A stretch of 43,912 nucleotides of DNA from Syntrophaceae bacterium UBA6078 (GCA_002428735.1 DIXO01000030.1:1-43912); one strand, 5' to 3'. Counted from the first letter of the stretch, positions 8,860 through 17,002 are shown. Made by a program: numbers and translations. The notes: generated from the letters alone by a model not told the origin.

Positions 8860-10068
8860 ATGAGCCCTGTTTCGAAAAGCATTTTGATAGTCTCCGAACG
8901 GTTTTTCCCGGAGGAATTCGGAATCAATGATCTGGCCCGGGCGTGGAAGGCCAAGGGGTATCATGTTGGTGTCTTGACGCAGGCCCCCAGTTATCCGTTC
9001 GACAAGATATATCAGGGATATACAAATAAGATCTTTCAGACGGAAAGATGGGGCGGTATTAAAATCTACCGGATCTTCTCCCTCATGGGATACCGTAAAA
9101 ATGTTATACTGAAAGTTCTCAATTACTTGTGTTTTGCTTTCCTTGCTTCTTTGATGTCGCTGTTTATCGGCAGGAGATATGAGCGGGTTTTTGTTTACCA
9201 CATCGGGCCCTTGACCCAGGCCATTCCCGCGGTACTTATGAAAAAGCTTTTCGGAAGCGCCCTGCATGTCTGGACATTGGACATATGGCCGGATTCCGTC
9301 TATGCCTATGGATTTAAAAAAAGGGCTCTTTCCGAGAAGATACTGGATTTGTTTGTCAGGTCTGTTTATAAGTACTGTAATGCGATATTCATATCCTGCA
9401 AGGGGTTTAGACGAAAAATAGAGAAATATGTTCCGGATGCCAACGTGATTTTTTCTCCTCAATGGGTTCCTGATGATTTGGACTTCGACGGAGTGTTGCC
9501 GCATGAGTCATTGAAGAAGGGTTTTAACTTTACCTTTGCGGGCAATATCGGAAAGGTGCAGAACCTGGAAAATGTTATCCGGGGATTCGCACATCTGTCC
9601 AGGGATTATCACCAGGCACGGTTGAACATCATCGGCGATGGTTCCAATCTTGAGAATCTAAAGAGAATCGTGAGAGAAGAACGTATCGATCATGTGTTTT
9701 TCTGGGGTCGAAAGCCGTTAAAGGAAATGCCACGGTGGTTTGAAGGCAGTGACGTTTTAATAATATCCTTGATTGACAAACCAATCTTTGCCTTGACGGT
9801 TCCCGCAAAATTTCAAGCCTATCTCGCATCGGGTAAACCGATCTATTGCATCATGAAGGGGGAGGTCTCCGATTTGGTGATCACTAATAAACTTGGTTTT
9901 GTTGCGCATCCCGGTGAGATTGAAGACATAAAGATGGGATTTGAAAAATTTCTGGGCGCGCCAAAGGAAGAGTTGGCGATATTTGGACGTAATATGAAGT
10001 CGCTTTTGAACAATGAATATGATCGCGACAAAATTATCTTACAAATGACTGAAGGGATCTTCACGTAA
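8860..10068 (+). CDS. Glycosyltransferase family 4, WbuB-like
   Basis: The 402-residue protein shows a two-Rossmann GT-B layout. The N-terminal half has the donor-independent fold with VSERFFPEEFG and TQAPSYP. The C-terminal half carries FTFAGNIGKVQNLE, IIGDGSNLENLK and FWGRKPLKEMP. A TVPAKFQAYLASGKPI stretch is close to the C-terminal nucleotide-sugar-binding signature of WbuB-type GT4 enzymes, which often transfer N-acetylfucosamine-like residues in O-antigen synthesis. It is a retaining transferase acting at the cytoplasmic face of the membrane. The donor cannot be fixed here. It is separated by 37 nt from the preceding SDR gene and lies just upstream of another SDR and the initiating transferase. 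Confidence 0.85.
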   Translation: MSPVSKSILIVSERFFPEEFGINDLARAWKAKGYHVGVLTQAPSYPFDKIYQGYTNKIFQTERWGGIKIYRIFSLMGYRKNVILKVLNYLCFAFLASLMSLFIGRRYERVFVYHIGPLTQAIPAVLMKKLFGSALHVWTLDIWPDSVYAYGFKKRALSEKILDLFVRSVYKYCNAIFISCKGFRRKIEKYVPDANVIFSPQWVPDDLDFDGVLPHESLKKGFNFTFAGNIGKVQNLENVIRGFAHLSRDYHQARLNIIGDGSNLENLKRIVREERIDHVFFWGRKPLKEMPRWFEGSDVLIISLIDKPIFALTVPAKFQAYLASGKPIYCIMKGEVSDLVITNKLGFVAHPGEIEDIKMGFEKFLGAPKEELAIFGRNMKSLLNNEYDRDKIILQMTEGIFT

Positions 10069-10126
10069 CTTTTCTGATGATTAAGTTTGAGTTTGATACT
10101 TATGTTTAAAAACGGGTGGGAATGAA

Positions 10127-11119
10127 ATGTTTGTTCTCATTACTGGTGCCACAGGAGCCGTGGGTCCCCTGGTTGTAAAAGCCTTCTATGATGCGGGTTA
10201 TTGTATTCGTACCTTGTCAATTGATCCTGCACCTGTCGGCGGCTGGCCCGATGACGTGGAAACGCATGTTGGCGATGTCACTGATCAGGGTGCGGTTCAG
10301 TCTGCGATGCAGGGCGTGGACGCCGTTGTTCATCTTGCGGCGCTTCTGCATATCGTTAATCCCCCGCCTGAATTGCGGGGAAAATATGAACACATCAATG
10401 TGGGCGGTACGACGACAGTGGCCGAAGCTGCAATCAAGGCGGGCGTGAAGCGTGTCGTCCTGTTCAGTACGATCGCGGTGTATGGGCCTTCGAATGGTTG
10501 CGTGCTCAATGAGGATTCGCCGACGCACCCTGACACTTTTTATGCTCAGACCAAATGTGCTGCGGAGCAGATCGTGTTGAATGCGAGGAGCTCCGATGGT
10601 CGACCATTAGGAACCGTGTTGCGTCTGGGGGCTGTTTACGGTGCACGCATCAAAGGAAACTACCAAAGGTTGACGCAAGCGTTGGCGCGTCATCGCTTTA
10701 TCCCTATCGGAAGTGGACGTAATAGGCGGACGCTGGTTTATGATAAAGATGTTGCTTATGCGGCTGCATTGGCTGTTTCTCACCCTGCTGCGGCAGGTCG
10801 CGTATTTAACGTAACGGATGGCGGATTTCATACCTTGAGTGAAATCATTGAAGCCATTTGTTCTGCCCTTGGTCGTAAGCCACCGCGATTGTCACTACCT
10901 GTTGGGGCCTCGCGCGTAGTCGCAGGCATAACTGATAAAGTTTGCCGCTCGATCAGTTTAAAGCCTCTGTCTATACAGGCTATGATTGACAAATATACTG
11001 AAGATATTGCCGTAGACAGCAGCTTGATCCAGAAAGAATTGGGGTTTTCACCACAATATGATTTAAAAACCGGTTGGGCAGAGACAATCAAAGAAATGCG
11101 CGAAGGTTCTGTGAAGTGA
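10127..11119 (+). CDS. NAD-dependent epimerase/dehydratase, WbpV/WbpK-like
   Basis: The 330-residue extended SDR begins MFVLITGATGAVGP and contains HLAALLHI, FSTIAVYGPS and YAQTK (Tyr-x3-Lys). RNRRTLVYDKDVAYA and GRVFNVTDGGF resemble the 4-epimerase/reductase SDRs commonly encoded next to PglC- or WcaJ-type sugar transferases, for example those completing UDP-FucNAc or QuiNAc synthesis. The link to a particular sugar is inference. Its last codons overlap the GTG start of the downstream sugar transferase, supporting translational coupling and a role in supplying its substrate. Confidence 0.8.
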   Translation: MFVLITGATGAVGPLVVKAFYDAGYCIRTLSIDPAPVGGWPDDVETHVGDVTDQGAVQSAMQGVDAVVHLAALLHIVNPPPELRGKYEHINVGGTTTVAEAAIKAGVKRVVLFSTIAVYGPSNGCVLNEDSPTHPDTFYAQTKCAAEQIVLNARSSDGRPLGTVLRLGAVYGARIKGNYQRLTQALARHRFIPIGSGRNRRTLVYDKDVAYAAALAVSHPAAAGRVFNVTDGGFHTLSEIIEAICSALGRKPPRLSLPVGASRVVAGITDKVCRSISLKPLSIQAMIDKYTEDIAVDSSLIQKELGFSPQYDLKTGWAETIKEMREGSVK

Positions 11120-11676
11120 AACGTATCTGTGATGTCCTGTTGAGTCTTTTTCTGCTATCCCTATTATCCATCCCCATGATTTTTTGTGCTTTACTTGTTC
11201 AGCTAACATCAAAGGGACCGTTACTATACTGGTCGGATAGGGTGGGGATCAATAACCGGATATTCAGGATGCCCAAATTCCGGACAATGATCGTCGATAC
11301 TCCTGCCGTTGCAACGCATCTCATGAAAGACCCTGATGTTTATCTTACGCCGGTCGGGTCCTTTCTGCGCAAGTTCAGTCTGGATGAATTGCCGCAATTG
11401 TATAGTGTTTTGAAGGGTGACATCAGTTTCGTAGGGCCCCGCCCCGCATTGTATAATCAGGATGATCTCGTTGCACTTCGTACCCAGAAAGGAATTCACA
11501 AAATCATCCCGGGAATTACCGGCTGGGCTCAGGTGAACGGGAGGGATACCCTGCCGATTCCGGTAAAGGTTGACTTTGACGAGTATTATTTTAAGAACAG
11601 GTCATTTCTTTTTGATCTGAGGATAATAGCGCTGACCCTCAAGAAGGTTATAAGGGGCGAAGGGGTTACACATTAA
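11116..11676 (+). CDS. Initiating phosphoglycosyl transferase (bacterial sugar transferase, PglC-like)
   Basis: The frame is open from 11074, but the GTG at 11116 overlaps the preceding stop (GTGA) and starts the protein at VKRICDVLLS, where the family normally begins. The product is about 186 residues, the short monotopic PglC size without the large N-terminal domain of WcaJ/WbaP. One hydrophobic re-entrant segment covers residues 5-30. It is followed by KFRTM, the catalytic Asp-Glu in FSLDELPQLYSVLKGD, SFVGPRP and PGITGWAQVNGR. It transfers a sugar-1-phosphate from UDP-sugar to undecaprenyl phosphate at the inner membrane and would start the glycan built by this locus. The stop lies in the left copy of a direct repeat. 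Confidence 0.9.
   Translation: MKRICDVLLSLFLLSLLSIPMIFCALLVQLTSKGPLLYWSDRVGINNRIFRMPKFRTMIVDTPAVATHLMKDPDVYLTPVGSFLRKFSLDELPQLYSVLKGDISFVGPRPALYNQDDLVALRTQKGIHKIIPGITGWAQVNGRDTLPIPVKVDFDEYYFKNRSFLFDLRIIALTLKKVIRGEGVTH
11664..11676 (+). repeat. Left copy of direct repeat flanking the toxin-antitoxin module
   Basis: GGTTACACATTAA forms the last codons and stop of the sugar transferase gene. A near copy, GGTTACACATCAA, occurs at 12575-12587, matching at 12 of 13 positions with partial similarity extending upstream. The pair brackets the toxin-antitoxin genes. Confidence 0.4.
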
Positions 11677-11689
11677 CAACAGGAAACGA

Positions 11690-11735
11690 CTTCACACAAA
11701 GACATGAGGCCGCAAAGAAGGGGAAGAAATAGATT
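11690..11735 (+). repeat. Degenerate CACAAAGAC/CGCAAAG-type intergenic repeat
   Basis: The sequence contains CACACAAAGACATGAGG followed by CGCAAAGAAGG. It is similar in style to a stretch at 12525-12570 on the other side of the toxin-antitoxin genes. Such cacaaagacacgaaggc-like repeats are common in intergenic DNA of environmental bacteria. No coding function is evident. Confidence 0.4.
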
Positions 11736-11818
11736 GCAGAGATGAAAATGAGCCATGTTCAACCCACAAAAAAATCCCTTCGTATGACTCCTGCATAGTT
11801 TAAGAATATAATTTGAGA

Positions 11819-11847
11819 TTGACAATTTCTGACATTATACATAAACT
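11819..11847 (+). promoter_or_regulatory. Candidate sigma-70 promoter for the toxin-antitoxin operon
   Basis: A perfect -35 hexamer TTGACA (11819-11824) is followed after 17 bp by TAAACT (11842-11847), a 4 of 6 match to the -10 consensus. It lies about 40 nt before the antitoxin start in an AT-rich gap with repeated TAAAC words, where Phd-type autorepression would be expected. Confidence 0.45.
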
Positions 11848-11884
11848 ACATAAACCAAGTCCATTAAACTAAGTGGGATGTGCC

Positions 11885-12127
11885 ATGCAAACCATCAATA
11901 TTCATGAAGCCAAGACACATCTCTCCCGTCTGGTTGAAGAGGCTTCGCAAGGAAAGTCCTTCATAATTGCCAAGGCAGGAAAGCCGCTGGTCAAGGTTTC
12001 GCCTCTATCTGAGGAAGAGCGGAAAGGCGGCGAGAAACTGGGCTTTATGGCGGGCGAGATTTCTATTCCTGAGGATTTTGATTCAATGGGGGAATCGGAG
12101 ATTATGCTGCTTTTTGAGGAGAAGTAA
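11885..12127 (+). CDS. Type II antitoxin, Phd/YefM family
   Basis: This 80-residue protein begins MQTINIHEAKTHLSRLVEEA, the classic N-terminal DNA-binding/dimerisation half of Phd/YefM antitoxins, and continues with SFIIAKAGKPLVKVSPL. An upstream GTG in frame (11873) would add four residues, but ATG 11885 matches the family start. The C-terminal part is acidic and would wrap the toxin. It is followed after two bases by a PIN-domain gene, the usual antitoxin-toxin order. The product should bind its own promoter, a candidate for which lies just upstream. The pair sits inside a polysaccharide locus, which suggests acquisition as a mobile module. Confidence 0.88.
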   Translation: MQTINIHEAKTHLSRLVEEASQGKSFIIAKAGKPLVKVSPLSEEERKGGEKLGFMAGEISIPEDFDSMGESEIMLLFEEK

Positions 12128-12129
12128 TC

Positions 12130-12516
12130 ATGAAGCTGCTCCTTGACACACACATACTCCTGTGGGTGGCCGGGCAACCAGAAAAGCTTACCGAGTCAAC
12201 GCGCACCCTTTTAACGACACCTGAAAACACTCTGTTTTTCAGCGCGGCAAGTATCTGGGAAATTGTTATTAAGCTGGGACTTGGGCGAAAAGATTTTAAG
12301 GTTGACCCGTATCGTTTGAGCAAGATGCTCGTAGTGAATGGGTACACGGAGCTCCCCGTAACCGCTGAACATGCTTTGAGAGTCGATTCGTTGCCACCGC
12401 TCCATAAAGACCCTTTCGACCGTCTGCTACTAGCTCAGGCCCGCTCCGAGGGTATGCTGTTCCTCACACGTGATGCTTCCGTTGCCCAATACCGAGAATC
12501 GGTGTTGGCTGTATGA
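12130..12516 (+). CDS. PIN-domain toxin (VapC-like ribonuclease)
   Basis: This is a 128-residue PIN protein. Acidic metal-binding residues are visible at the expected places: Asp6 in LLLDTHILLW, Glu44 in SIWEIVIK, Asp94/Asp97 in HKDPFDRLL and Asp115 in TRDASV. It belongs to the subgroup with the LDTHxLLW start that pairs with Phd-type antitoxins. Members cleave structured RNA with Mg2+ and inhibit growth when free of antitoxin. The start is two bases after the antitoxin stop, which fits co-translation. The protein appears full length with no disruption, so the module is probably intact. Confidence 0.88.
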   Translation: MKLLLDTHILLWVAGQPEKLTESTRTLLTTPENTLFFSAASIWEIVIKLGLGRKDFKVDPYRLSKMLVVNGYTELPVTAEHALRVDSLPPLHKDPFDRLLLAQARSEGMLFLTRDASVAQYRESVLAV

Positions 12517-12524
12517 AAAGGGTG

Positions 12525-12570
12525 AAAACACACAACGATCTCGCCAAAACGCAAAGAGCGCTAAAGGAAA
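12525..12570 (+). repeat. Degenerate CGCCAAAACGCAAAG-type intergenic repeat
   Basis: Directly after the toxin gene there is a stretch with ACACACAACGATC, CGCCAAAACGCAAAG and AGCGCTAAAGG. It has the same style as the repeat at 11690-11735, so the toxin-antitoxin pair is bordered on both sides by this sequence type. Confidence 0.35.
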
Positions 12571-12574
12571 TGGC

Positions 12575-12587
12575 GGTTACACATCAA
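12575..12587 (+). repeat. Right copy of direct repeat flanking the toxin-antitoxin module
   Basis: GGTTACACATCAA differs at one position from GGTTACACATTAA at the end of the sugar transferase gene (11664-11676). Confidence 0.4.
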
Positions 12588-12612
12588 GGGTAAAGGGCTT
12601 TGCGCGAGTAGT

Positions 12613-13377
12613 ATGTTTTTATTGAAAAAAATAGTAGCGCCTCTGTTGCTCCCGCTGTCAATATGTTTTGAGATCCTGCTGGTTGGATTATGGTTTCTCC
12701 TGTTTACCCGCAAACAAAAGACGGGGAAGGCAATCATCCTTATGGGCATTGCTTCGCTCATACTTTTCAGCTATGCCCCCGTCGCGGATATTGCTCTGAG
12801 GTCTCTGGAATATCGGTATCCTCCGCTTATAGATGTGTCACTGTTCTCCGATGTGACATGGGTGGTAGTACTTGGTGGGGGCCATCAATCGGATGCCGCG
12901 CTGCCTGTAACATCTCAACTCTCCGAACCCTCGATCAGCCGACTTGTCGAAGGGATTCGAATCCATAAACTTTTGCCGGAGAGCCGCCTTCTTTTATCGG
13001 GAGGTGCTGTTTTTGACCCGGTACCTGAAGCACGGGTTATGGAGGGTGTTGCTCAAGCTATGGGAATAGGGGGGGACAAAATAATCCTCGAGGAGCGTTC
13101 AAAGGATACAAAAGATCAAGCCCGCTTCATCCATAAAATAATTGGAGATGAGCGTTTTATTTTGGTAACCTCCGCCTCGCATATGCCGCGCTCGATGGCC
13201 CTTTTTCGAAAATTGCAGATGAATCCCATACCCGCCCCGGCCCATTATCTGGTCAAGAAACGGAAAAAAATAGGTCCCCCTCCTTTCTTTCCCAACGTCG
13301 AAAGTCTTCGCAAGATGGAGCGGGTCTTTCATGAATATCTGGGCCTGTGGTGGGCGCGTCTCCGGGGACAAACATAA
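12613..13377 (+). CDS. YdcF/ElyC-type DUF218 membrane protein
   Basis: The 254-residue protein has two N-terminal hydrophobic segments (about residues 8-30 and 37-58) followed by a DUF218 domain. Family landmarks are WVVVLGGGH, RLLLSGGAV, EERSKDTKDQARF and the VTSASHMPRSMALFRK stretch. DUF218 proteins such as ElyC, SanA and YdcF are linked to envelope integrity and undecaprenyl-linked glycan metabolism. The exact reaction is not established. ATG 12613 has only a weak ribosome site. It sits between the toxin-antitoxin module and a CapD-type dehydratase, so a role in envelope glycan assembly fits. Confidence 0.82.
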   Translation: MFLLKKIVAPLLLPLSICFEILLVGLWFLLFTRKQKTGKAIILMGIASLILFSYAPVADIALRSLEYRYPPLIDVSLFSDVTWVVVLGGGHQSDAALPVTSQLSEPSISRLVEGIRIHKLLPESRLLLSGGAVFDPVPEARVMEGVAQAMGIGGDKIILEERSKDTKDQARFIHKIIGDERFILVTSASHMPRSMALFRKLQMNPIPAPAHYLVKKRKKIGPPPFFPNVESLRKMERVFHEYLGLWWARLRGQT

Positions 13378-13413
13378 CGTGTCAATTTTCCGTTTGAATA
13401 ATTGGATACAGCG

Positions 13414-15273
13414 ATGAAAACGGTTTTTCGTAACAGAAACTTCTACTTCATGATCATCATAGATGCCGTGCTTATCACTGCGGCCTATATGACGGCTCAT
13501 TGGCTGCGTTTTGAGGGCCATATATCTCCTTCCGATTGGATAAAGATACAAAAGGCCCTTCTGTATCTGGTCCCCTTCAAGCTCGCCTGCTTTTACTTTT
13601 TCGGGCTGTATCGAGGCATGTGGCGATACACAAGCATCTCGGATTTGAAAAATATTTTCATTGCCGTCAGCGTATCGTCAGGCGTCATTGTCTTTTTTAT
13701 CCTGTACCAGTATCACTTTCAGGGATATTCCCGCTCGGTATATCTGATCGACTGGGGGCTCACGTTTCTGCTGGCGGGGGGAATCCGGGTGCTTATACGG
13801 ATCCTGCTGGGAGGGTATTTCAGGCCTGCTCGAAGGACTGACTCCGCCTCCCATTCTCTGCCGGTCAAAAGGCTTTTGATTATCGGGGCCGGGGACGCGG
13901 CGGAAAAGGTGCTCAGGGAGATCAACGAAACCCCGTGGAGCCGGTTCACCCCTATCGGGTTACTCGATGATGATCGTGCAAAACGGGGGAAGGCGATTCA
14001 CGGTGTCCCGGTTCTCGGAACGGTGGACGAGATCGATCGGATCAGAGTGACCTTTGACGAGATTCTGATTGCCATGCCTTCGGTGAAAGGGGAGGTAGTC
14101 CGGCGGATAATCGGCCTCTGTGAAAAGACGGGCAAACGGTTTCGGACCTTACCGGGAATCTGGGAACTGGTTGAAGGAAAAGTCTCGATAAAGACGGTGC
14201 GCGATGTCACGCTTGAAGATATTCTCAACAGGGGTGAACTGCATCTGGATGAAGAAGGAATAAAACACTATCTGGAGCGCAAACGTGTTCTGGTAACCGG
14301 GGCGGGAGGGTCCATCGGTTCCGAACTGGTACGACAGGTCGGCCGTTTCAACCCCGAGGCCGTGGCGCTTCTGGACTTCAGCGAATATAACCTCTTTCGG
14401 CTCGAGATCGAATTCAAGCAGCGATTCAGTTTTGTCCCGGTGTCGGCATTTCTCACAGACATCAAGAATAAGGATGCGGTGCGGCGGGCATTTGGCTCCT
14501 TCAATCCCGATGTGGTGCTGCACGCGGCGGCTTACAAACATGTGCCCATGCAGGAGTTGAACCCTTGGGAGGCGGTATACAACAATATCCTCGGCACGCG
14601 GAACCTGATAGACGTGTCACTTGAAACGGGGGTCAAACGATTTGTCCTCGTTTCCACGGATAAGGCAGTGCGGCCTGCCAATGTCATGGGGGCCACAAAA
14701 CGGGTGGCCGAAATGATCACGGCGAGTGTGAATGGTGATCCCGAAAGACATTTTATGGCCGTTCGATTCGGGAACGTTATCGGAAGTTCCGGTTCGGTGA
14801 TCCCGCTGTTCCAGGAGCAGATTTCCCGCGGCAGCCCCGTGACCGTTACCCACCCGGATGTGACACGGTACTTCATGAGTATCCCGGAGGCCGCTCAATT
14901 GATACTCCAGGCCGGGGCTCTGGGCAACGGGAAAGAGATCTTCGTTCTGGATATGGGGGGACCGGTGCGTATCGCCGACCTGGCGCGGGATCTGATTCGC
15001 CTGAACGGTCTTGAGCCGGAACGCGATATCCCCATACAGTTTATCGGCCTCCGTCCCGGGGAAAAACTGTATGAGGAGCTGATCACGGAGGGAGAAAGGA
15101 CGGTGCCGACGGAGCATACAAAGGTCCTCGTCCTTCAGGGCGAGGAATATAACGGCAAGGTCCTGAATAAACAGATCGACAGGCTCCTCGCTATTGCGGA
15201 TACCTACGACGCCATAGCCATCAAGAAAAAACTCCACGAAATTGTCCCTGAATATACGCCCCAAGGGATTTAA
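13414..15273 (+). CDS. Membrane-bound nucleotide-sugar 4,6-dehydratase (CapD/WbpM/PglF family)
   Basis: The frame opens at a TTG (13402), but ATG 13414 is the more likely start, giving 619 residues. Four transmembrane helices occupy about residues 8-140. A first Rossmann domain (RLLIIGAGDAAEKVLREI) follows, and then the catalytic SDR domain (VTGAGGSIGSELVRQ). The usual catalytic Tyr is replaced by Met in TDKAVRPANVMGATKR, as is normal in this family. HAAAYKHVPM, RFGNVIGSSGSV and LRPGEKLYEEL are also diagnostic. The enzyme converts UDP-GlcNAc to a 4-keto-6-deoxy sugar, the entry to bacillosamine, QuiNAc or FucNAc, at the inner membrane. It would supply precursors for the PglC-like transferase encoded upstream. 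Confidence 0.92.
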   Translation: MKTVFRNRNFYFMIIIDAVLITAAYMTAHWLRFEGHISPSDWIKIQKALLYLVPFKLACFYFFGLYRGMWRYTSISDLKNIFIAVSVSSGVIVFFILYQYHFQGYSRSVYLIDWGLTFLLAGGIRVLIRILLGGYFRPARRTDSASHSLPVKRLLIIGAGDAAEKVLREINETPWSRFTPIGLLDDDRAKRGKAIHGVPVLGTVDEIDRIRVTFDEILIAMPSVKGEVVRRIIGLCEKTGKRFRTLPGIWELVEGKVSIKTVRDVTLEDILNRGELHLDEEGIKHYLERKRVLVTGAGGSIGSELVRQVGRFNPEAVALLDFSEYNLFRLEIEFKQRFSFVPVSAFLTDIKNKDAVRRAFGSFNPDVVLHAAAYKHVPMQELNPWEAVYNNILGTRNLIDVSLETGVKRFVLVSTDKAVRPANVMGATKRVAEMITASVNGDPERHFMAVRFGNVIGSSGSVIPLFQEQISRGSPVTVTHPDVTRYFMSIPEAAQLILQAGALGNGKEIFVLDMGGPVRIADLARDLIRLNGLEPERDIPIQFIGLRPGEKLYEELITEGERTVPTEHTKVLVLQGEEYNGKVLNKQIDRLLAIADTYDAIAIKKKLHEIVPEYTPQGI

Positions 15274-15362
15274 CTGATAAGCTGAGGAGCTATTAAGCCG
15301 ATGGCTGGTGAGCTATTAGCTGATCAGCCACTAGCTAACAGCTAACTGGCTTACTGGCTGTC
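15274..15362 (+). repeat. AGCTATTAGCTGA-type low-complexity intergenic repeat
   Basis: Between the CapD-type gene and the second epimerase gene the sequence is built from repeated AGCT-containing words: GAGCTATTAAGC, GAGCTATTAGCTGATCAGC and CTAGCTAACAGCTAAC, with several overlapping short palindromes. It is distinct from the CGCAGATT and CACAAAGAC types found elsewhere in the locus. No gene or terminator with a T-run is seen. Confidence 0.5.
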
Positions 15363-15377
15363 ACGGGGGAGTAGTAA

Positions 15378-16532
15378 TTGAAAAAACGATATAAGCTGAT
15401 CCTTGTCGCCGGCGCCCGACCGAATTTTATGAAGATCGCGCCCCTGATGCGCGCGCTGGAAGATCACCCGGCTATTAATGCGGTTATTGTGCATACCGGC
15501 CAGCACTATGACGAGAGAATGTCGGAGTTGTTCTTCAAAGAACTTGAGATACCGAAGCCGGAGATCAACTTGGGGGTGGGGTCCGCCTCGCATGCCGTGC
15601 AGACGGCCCGCATCATAGAGAGGTTTGAAGGGGTGTGCCTCGATCTCAGGCCGGATATGGTCATGGTGGTGGGGGATGTAAACAGCACGGCGGCCTGCAC
15701 CCTGGTAGCCTCAAAGCTGGATATCGAAACGGCGCATTATGAGGCGGGGCTCAGGAGTTACGACCGATCGATGCCGGAGGAGATAAACCGCGTCGTTACT
15801 GACGCGGTATGCGATTATTTCTTCACCACCAGCGGGGACGCAAGCGAGAATCTGCTCCGTGAGGGGAAGTCTCCGGAGCGAATCTTTCTCGTGGGCAATC
15901 TGATGATAGATACCCTGCTCCAGGCTCTCGACAGCCTGAAGGACCGTGATGTGGCTCTGGAGGATCTGAGCGTACCGGGACGGATCATTGCTTTTCCCGA
16001 GGCGTATGCTCCGGGCGGGTATGGAGTGGCGACCTTTCACCGTCCTTCGAACGTCGACGCCCATCAGGATTTGGAGCGATTGGTTCGTACGTTGTGCGCG
16101 GTCGCAGTTGAAATGCCGGTCATCTTCCCGGTTCATCCCCGGACGTACGCTCATCTGGAACAACACGCCCTGTTGCAGGAGATTGCCGGTGCTCCGAGGC
16201 TTTTACTGACGCAACCCCTGGGTTATATGGAATTCATGGCCTTGGTGAAATCCTCTGCCTGTGTGATGACCGACTCGGGGGGGATCCAGGAAGAAACAAC
16301 CGTTCTGGGGATTCCCTGTCTGACAGTCCGTGATAATACGGAACGGCCCATTACCATCTCGGAAGGAACCAACAAGCTGATCAAAATCAAGGCATTGCCT
16401 GAAGAGGTGAAAACAATTCTCAAAGGACACGGCAAAAGAGGAAAGGCACCGCCTCTGTGGGATGGCAAGACGGCACGTCGGATCGTGAAGGTGCTTGAAA
16501 AGATAGTAGATCAGGCGGTTCAGACGTTGTAG
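15378..16532 (+). CDS. UDP-N-acetylglucosamine 2-epimerase-like protein (second WecB homologue)
   Basis: This 384-residue WecB-family protein starts with TTG preceded by a GGGGGAG ribosome site. The N-terminal signature is GARPNFMKIAPL rather than the GTRPEAIKMAPV of the copy at 6550. Other family motifs are HTGQHYDERMS, VVGDVNSTAAC, HYEAGLRSYD, MPEEINRVVTD, FHRPSNVD and TDSGGIQEETTVLG. Epimerisation of UDP-GlcNAc or a related UDP-HexNAc at C2 is expected. The divergence from the first copy suggests a different substrate or a different glycan. It is the last gene of the polysaccharide locus and is separated from its upstream neighbour by a repeat-filled gap. Confidence 0.88.
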   Translation: MKKRYKLILVAGARPNFMKIAPLMRALEDHPAINAVIVHTGQHYDERMSELFFKELEIPKPEINLGVGSASHAVQTARIIERFEGVCLDLRPDMVMVVGDVNSTAACTLVASKLDIETAHYEAGLRSYDRSMPEEINRVVTDAVCDYFFTTSGDASENLLREGKSPERIFLVGNLMIDTLLQALDSLKDRDVALEDLSVPGRIIAFPEAYAPGGYGVATFHRPSNVDAHQDLERLVRTLCAVAVEMPVIFPVHPRTYAHLEQHALLQEIAGAPRLLLTQPLGYMEFMALVKSSACVMTDSGGIQEETTVLGIPCLTVRDNTERPITISEGTNKLIKIKALPEEVKTILKGHGKRGKAPPLWDGKTARRIVKVLEKIVDQAVQTL

Positions 16533-16661
16533 ACGGGCTGGCACGATCGCATGAATGGATACCCCCTGATTCTTCTTGAAGTAACAGGTGGAATGGAGTA
16601 CACGGAAAATCATGGAATCGCTCTTTTCAAAACCCGTCACCGGCCCTAAGGAGGTGGTAAT

Positions 16662-16943
16662 ATGAAAACATATCAGAAGGTATTCGTTTTGTTTTTTGCT
16701 GCGTTGTTCCTGATGTCCGTGGTGCCGATGGCCCTTGCCCAGGATGGGGGGAAGATCAATATCAACACCGCGACGGTTTCTGAGTTGGCCAAGCTCAAGC
16801 GGGTGGGAAAGAAATTTGCAGAAAGAATCGTACAATACAGGGAAACCAACGGTCCCTTCGCAAAAGCGGAAGATATTATGAAGGTAAAGGGCATCGGACC
16901 GAAGACGTATGAAGCGAACAAAGATATCATTACCGTAAAGTAA
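16662..16943 (+). CDS. Secreted helix-hairpin-helix protein, ComEA-like
   Basis: The 93-residue protein has a clear signal peptide: KTYQK, a hydrophobic core and a likely cleavage after PMALA. A ComEA-type tandem helix-hairpin-helix domain follows, with ININTATVSELAKLKRVGKKFAERIV and then VKGIGPKTYEANK (quoted here as separate motifs ININTATVSELAKL, RVGKKFAERIV and KGIGPKTYE). Such domains bind DNA without sequence specificity. In competent bacteria ComEA holds incoming DNA in the periplasm, but the short form without a membrane anchor is widespread in bacteria not known to be competent. Start is certain: AAGGAGG lies 6 nt before the ATG. No other competence genes are nearby. Confidence 0.85.
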   Translation: MKTYQKVFVLFFAALFLMSVVPMALAQDGGKININTATVSELAKLKRVGKKFAERIVQYRETNGPFAKAEDIMKVKGIGPKTYEANKDIITVK

Positions 16944-16953
16944 CTCCACATGT

Positions 16954-17002
16954 GAAGCCGGTGGCGGGTTTTTTATATTGAATTTCCAAGGCTTCATTTT
17001 TG
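16954..17002 (+). terminator. Possible terminator after the ComEA-like gene
   Basis: TGAAGCC (16954-16960) pairs with GGCTTCA (16991-16997), and TTTTT follows immediately. The loop of 30 nt is long for an intrinsic terminator, so the call is tentative. Confidence 0.3.

Noticed and set aside
16547..16565. Sigma-54 promoter before the ComEA-like gene
   Set aside because: A GGCAC word is present, but the spacing and the -12 TTGC element do not fit.
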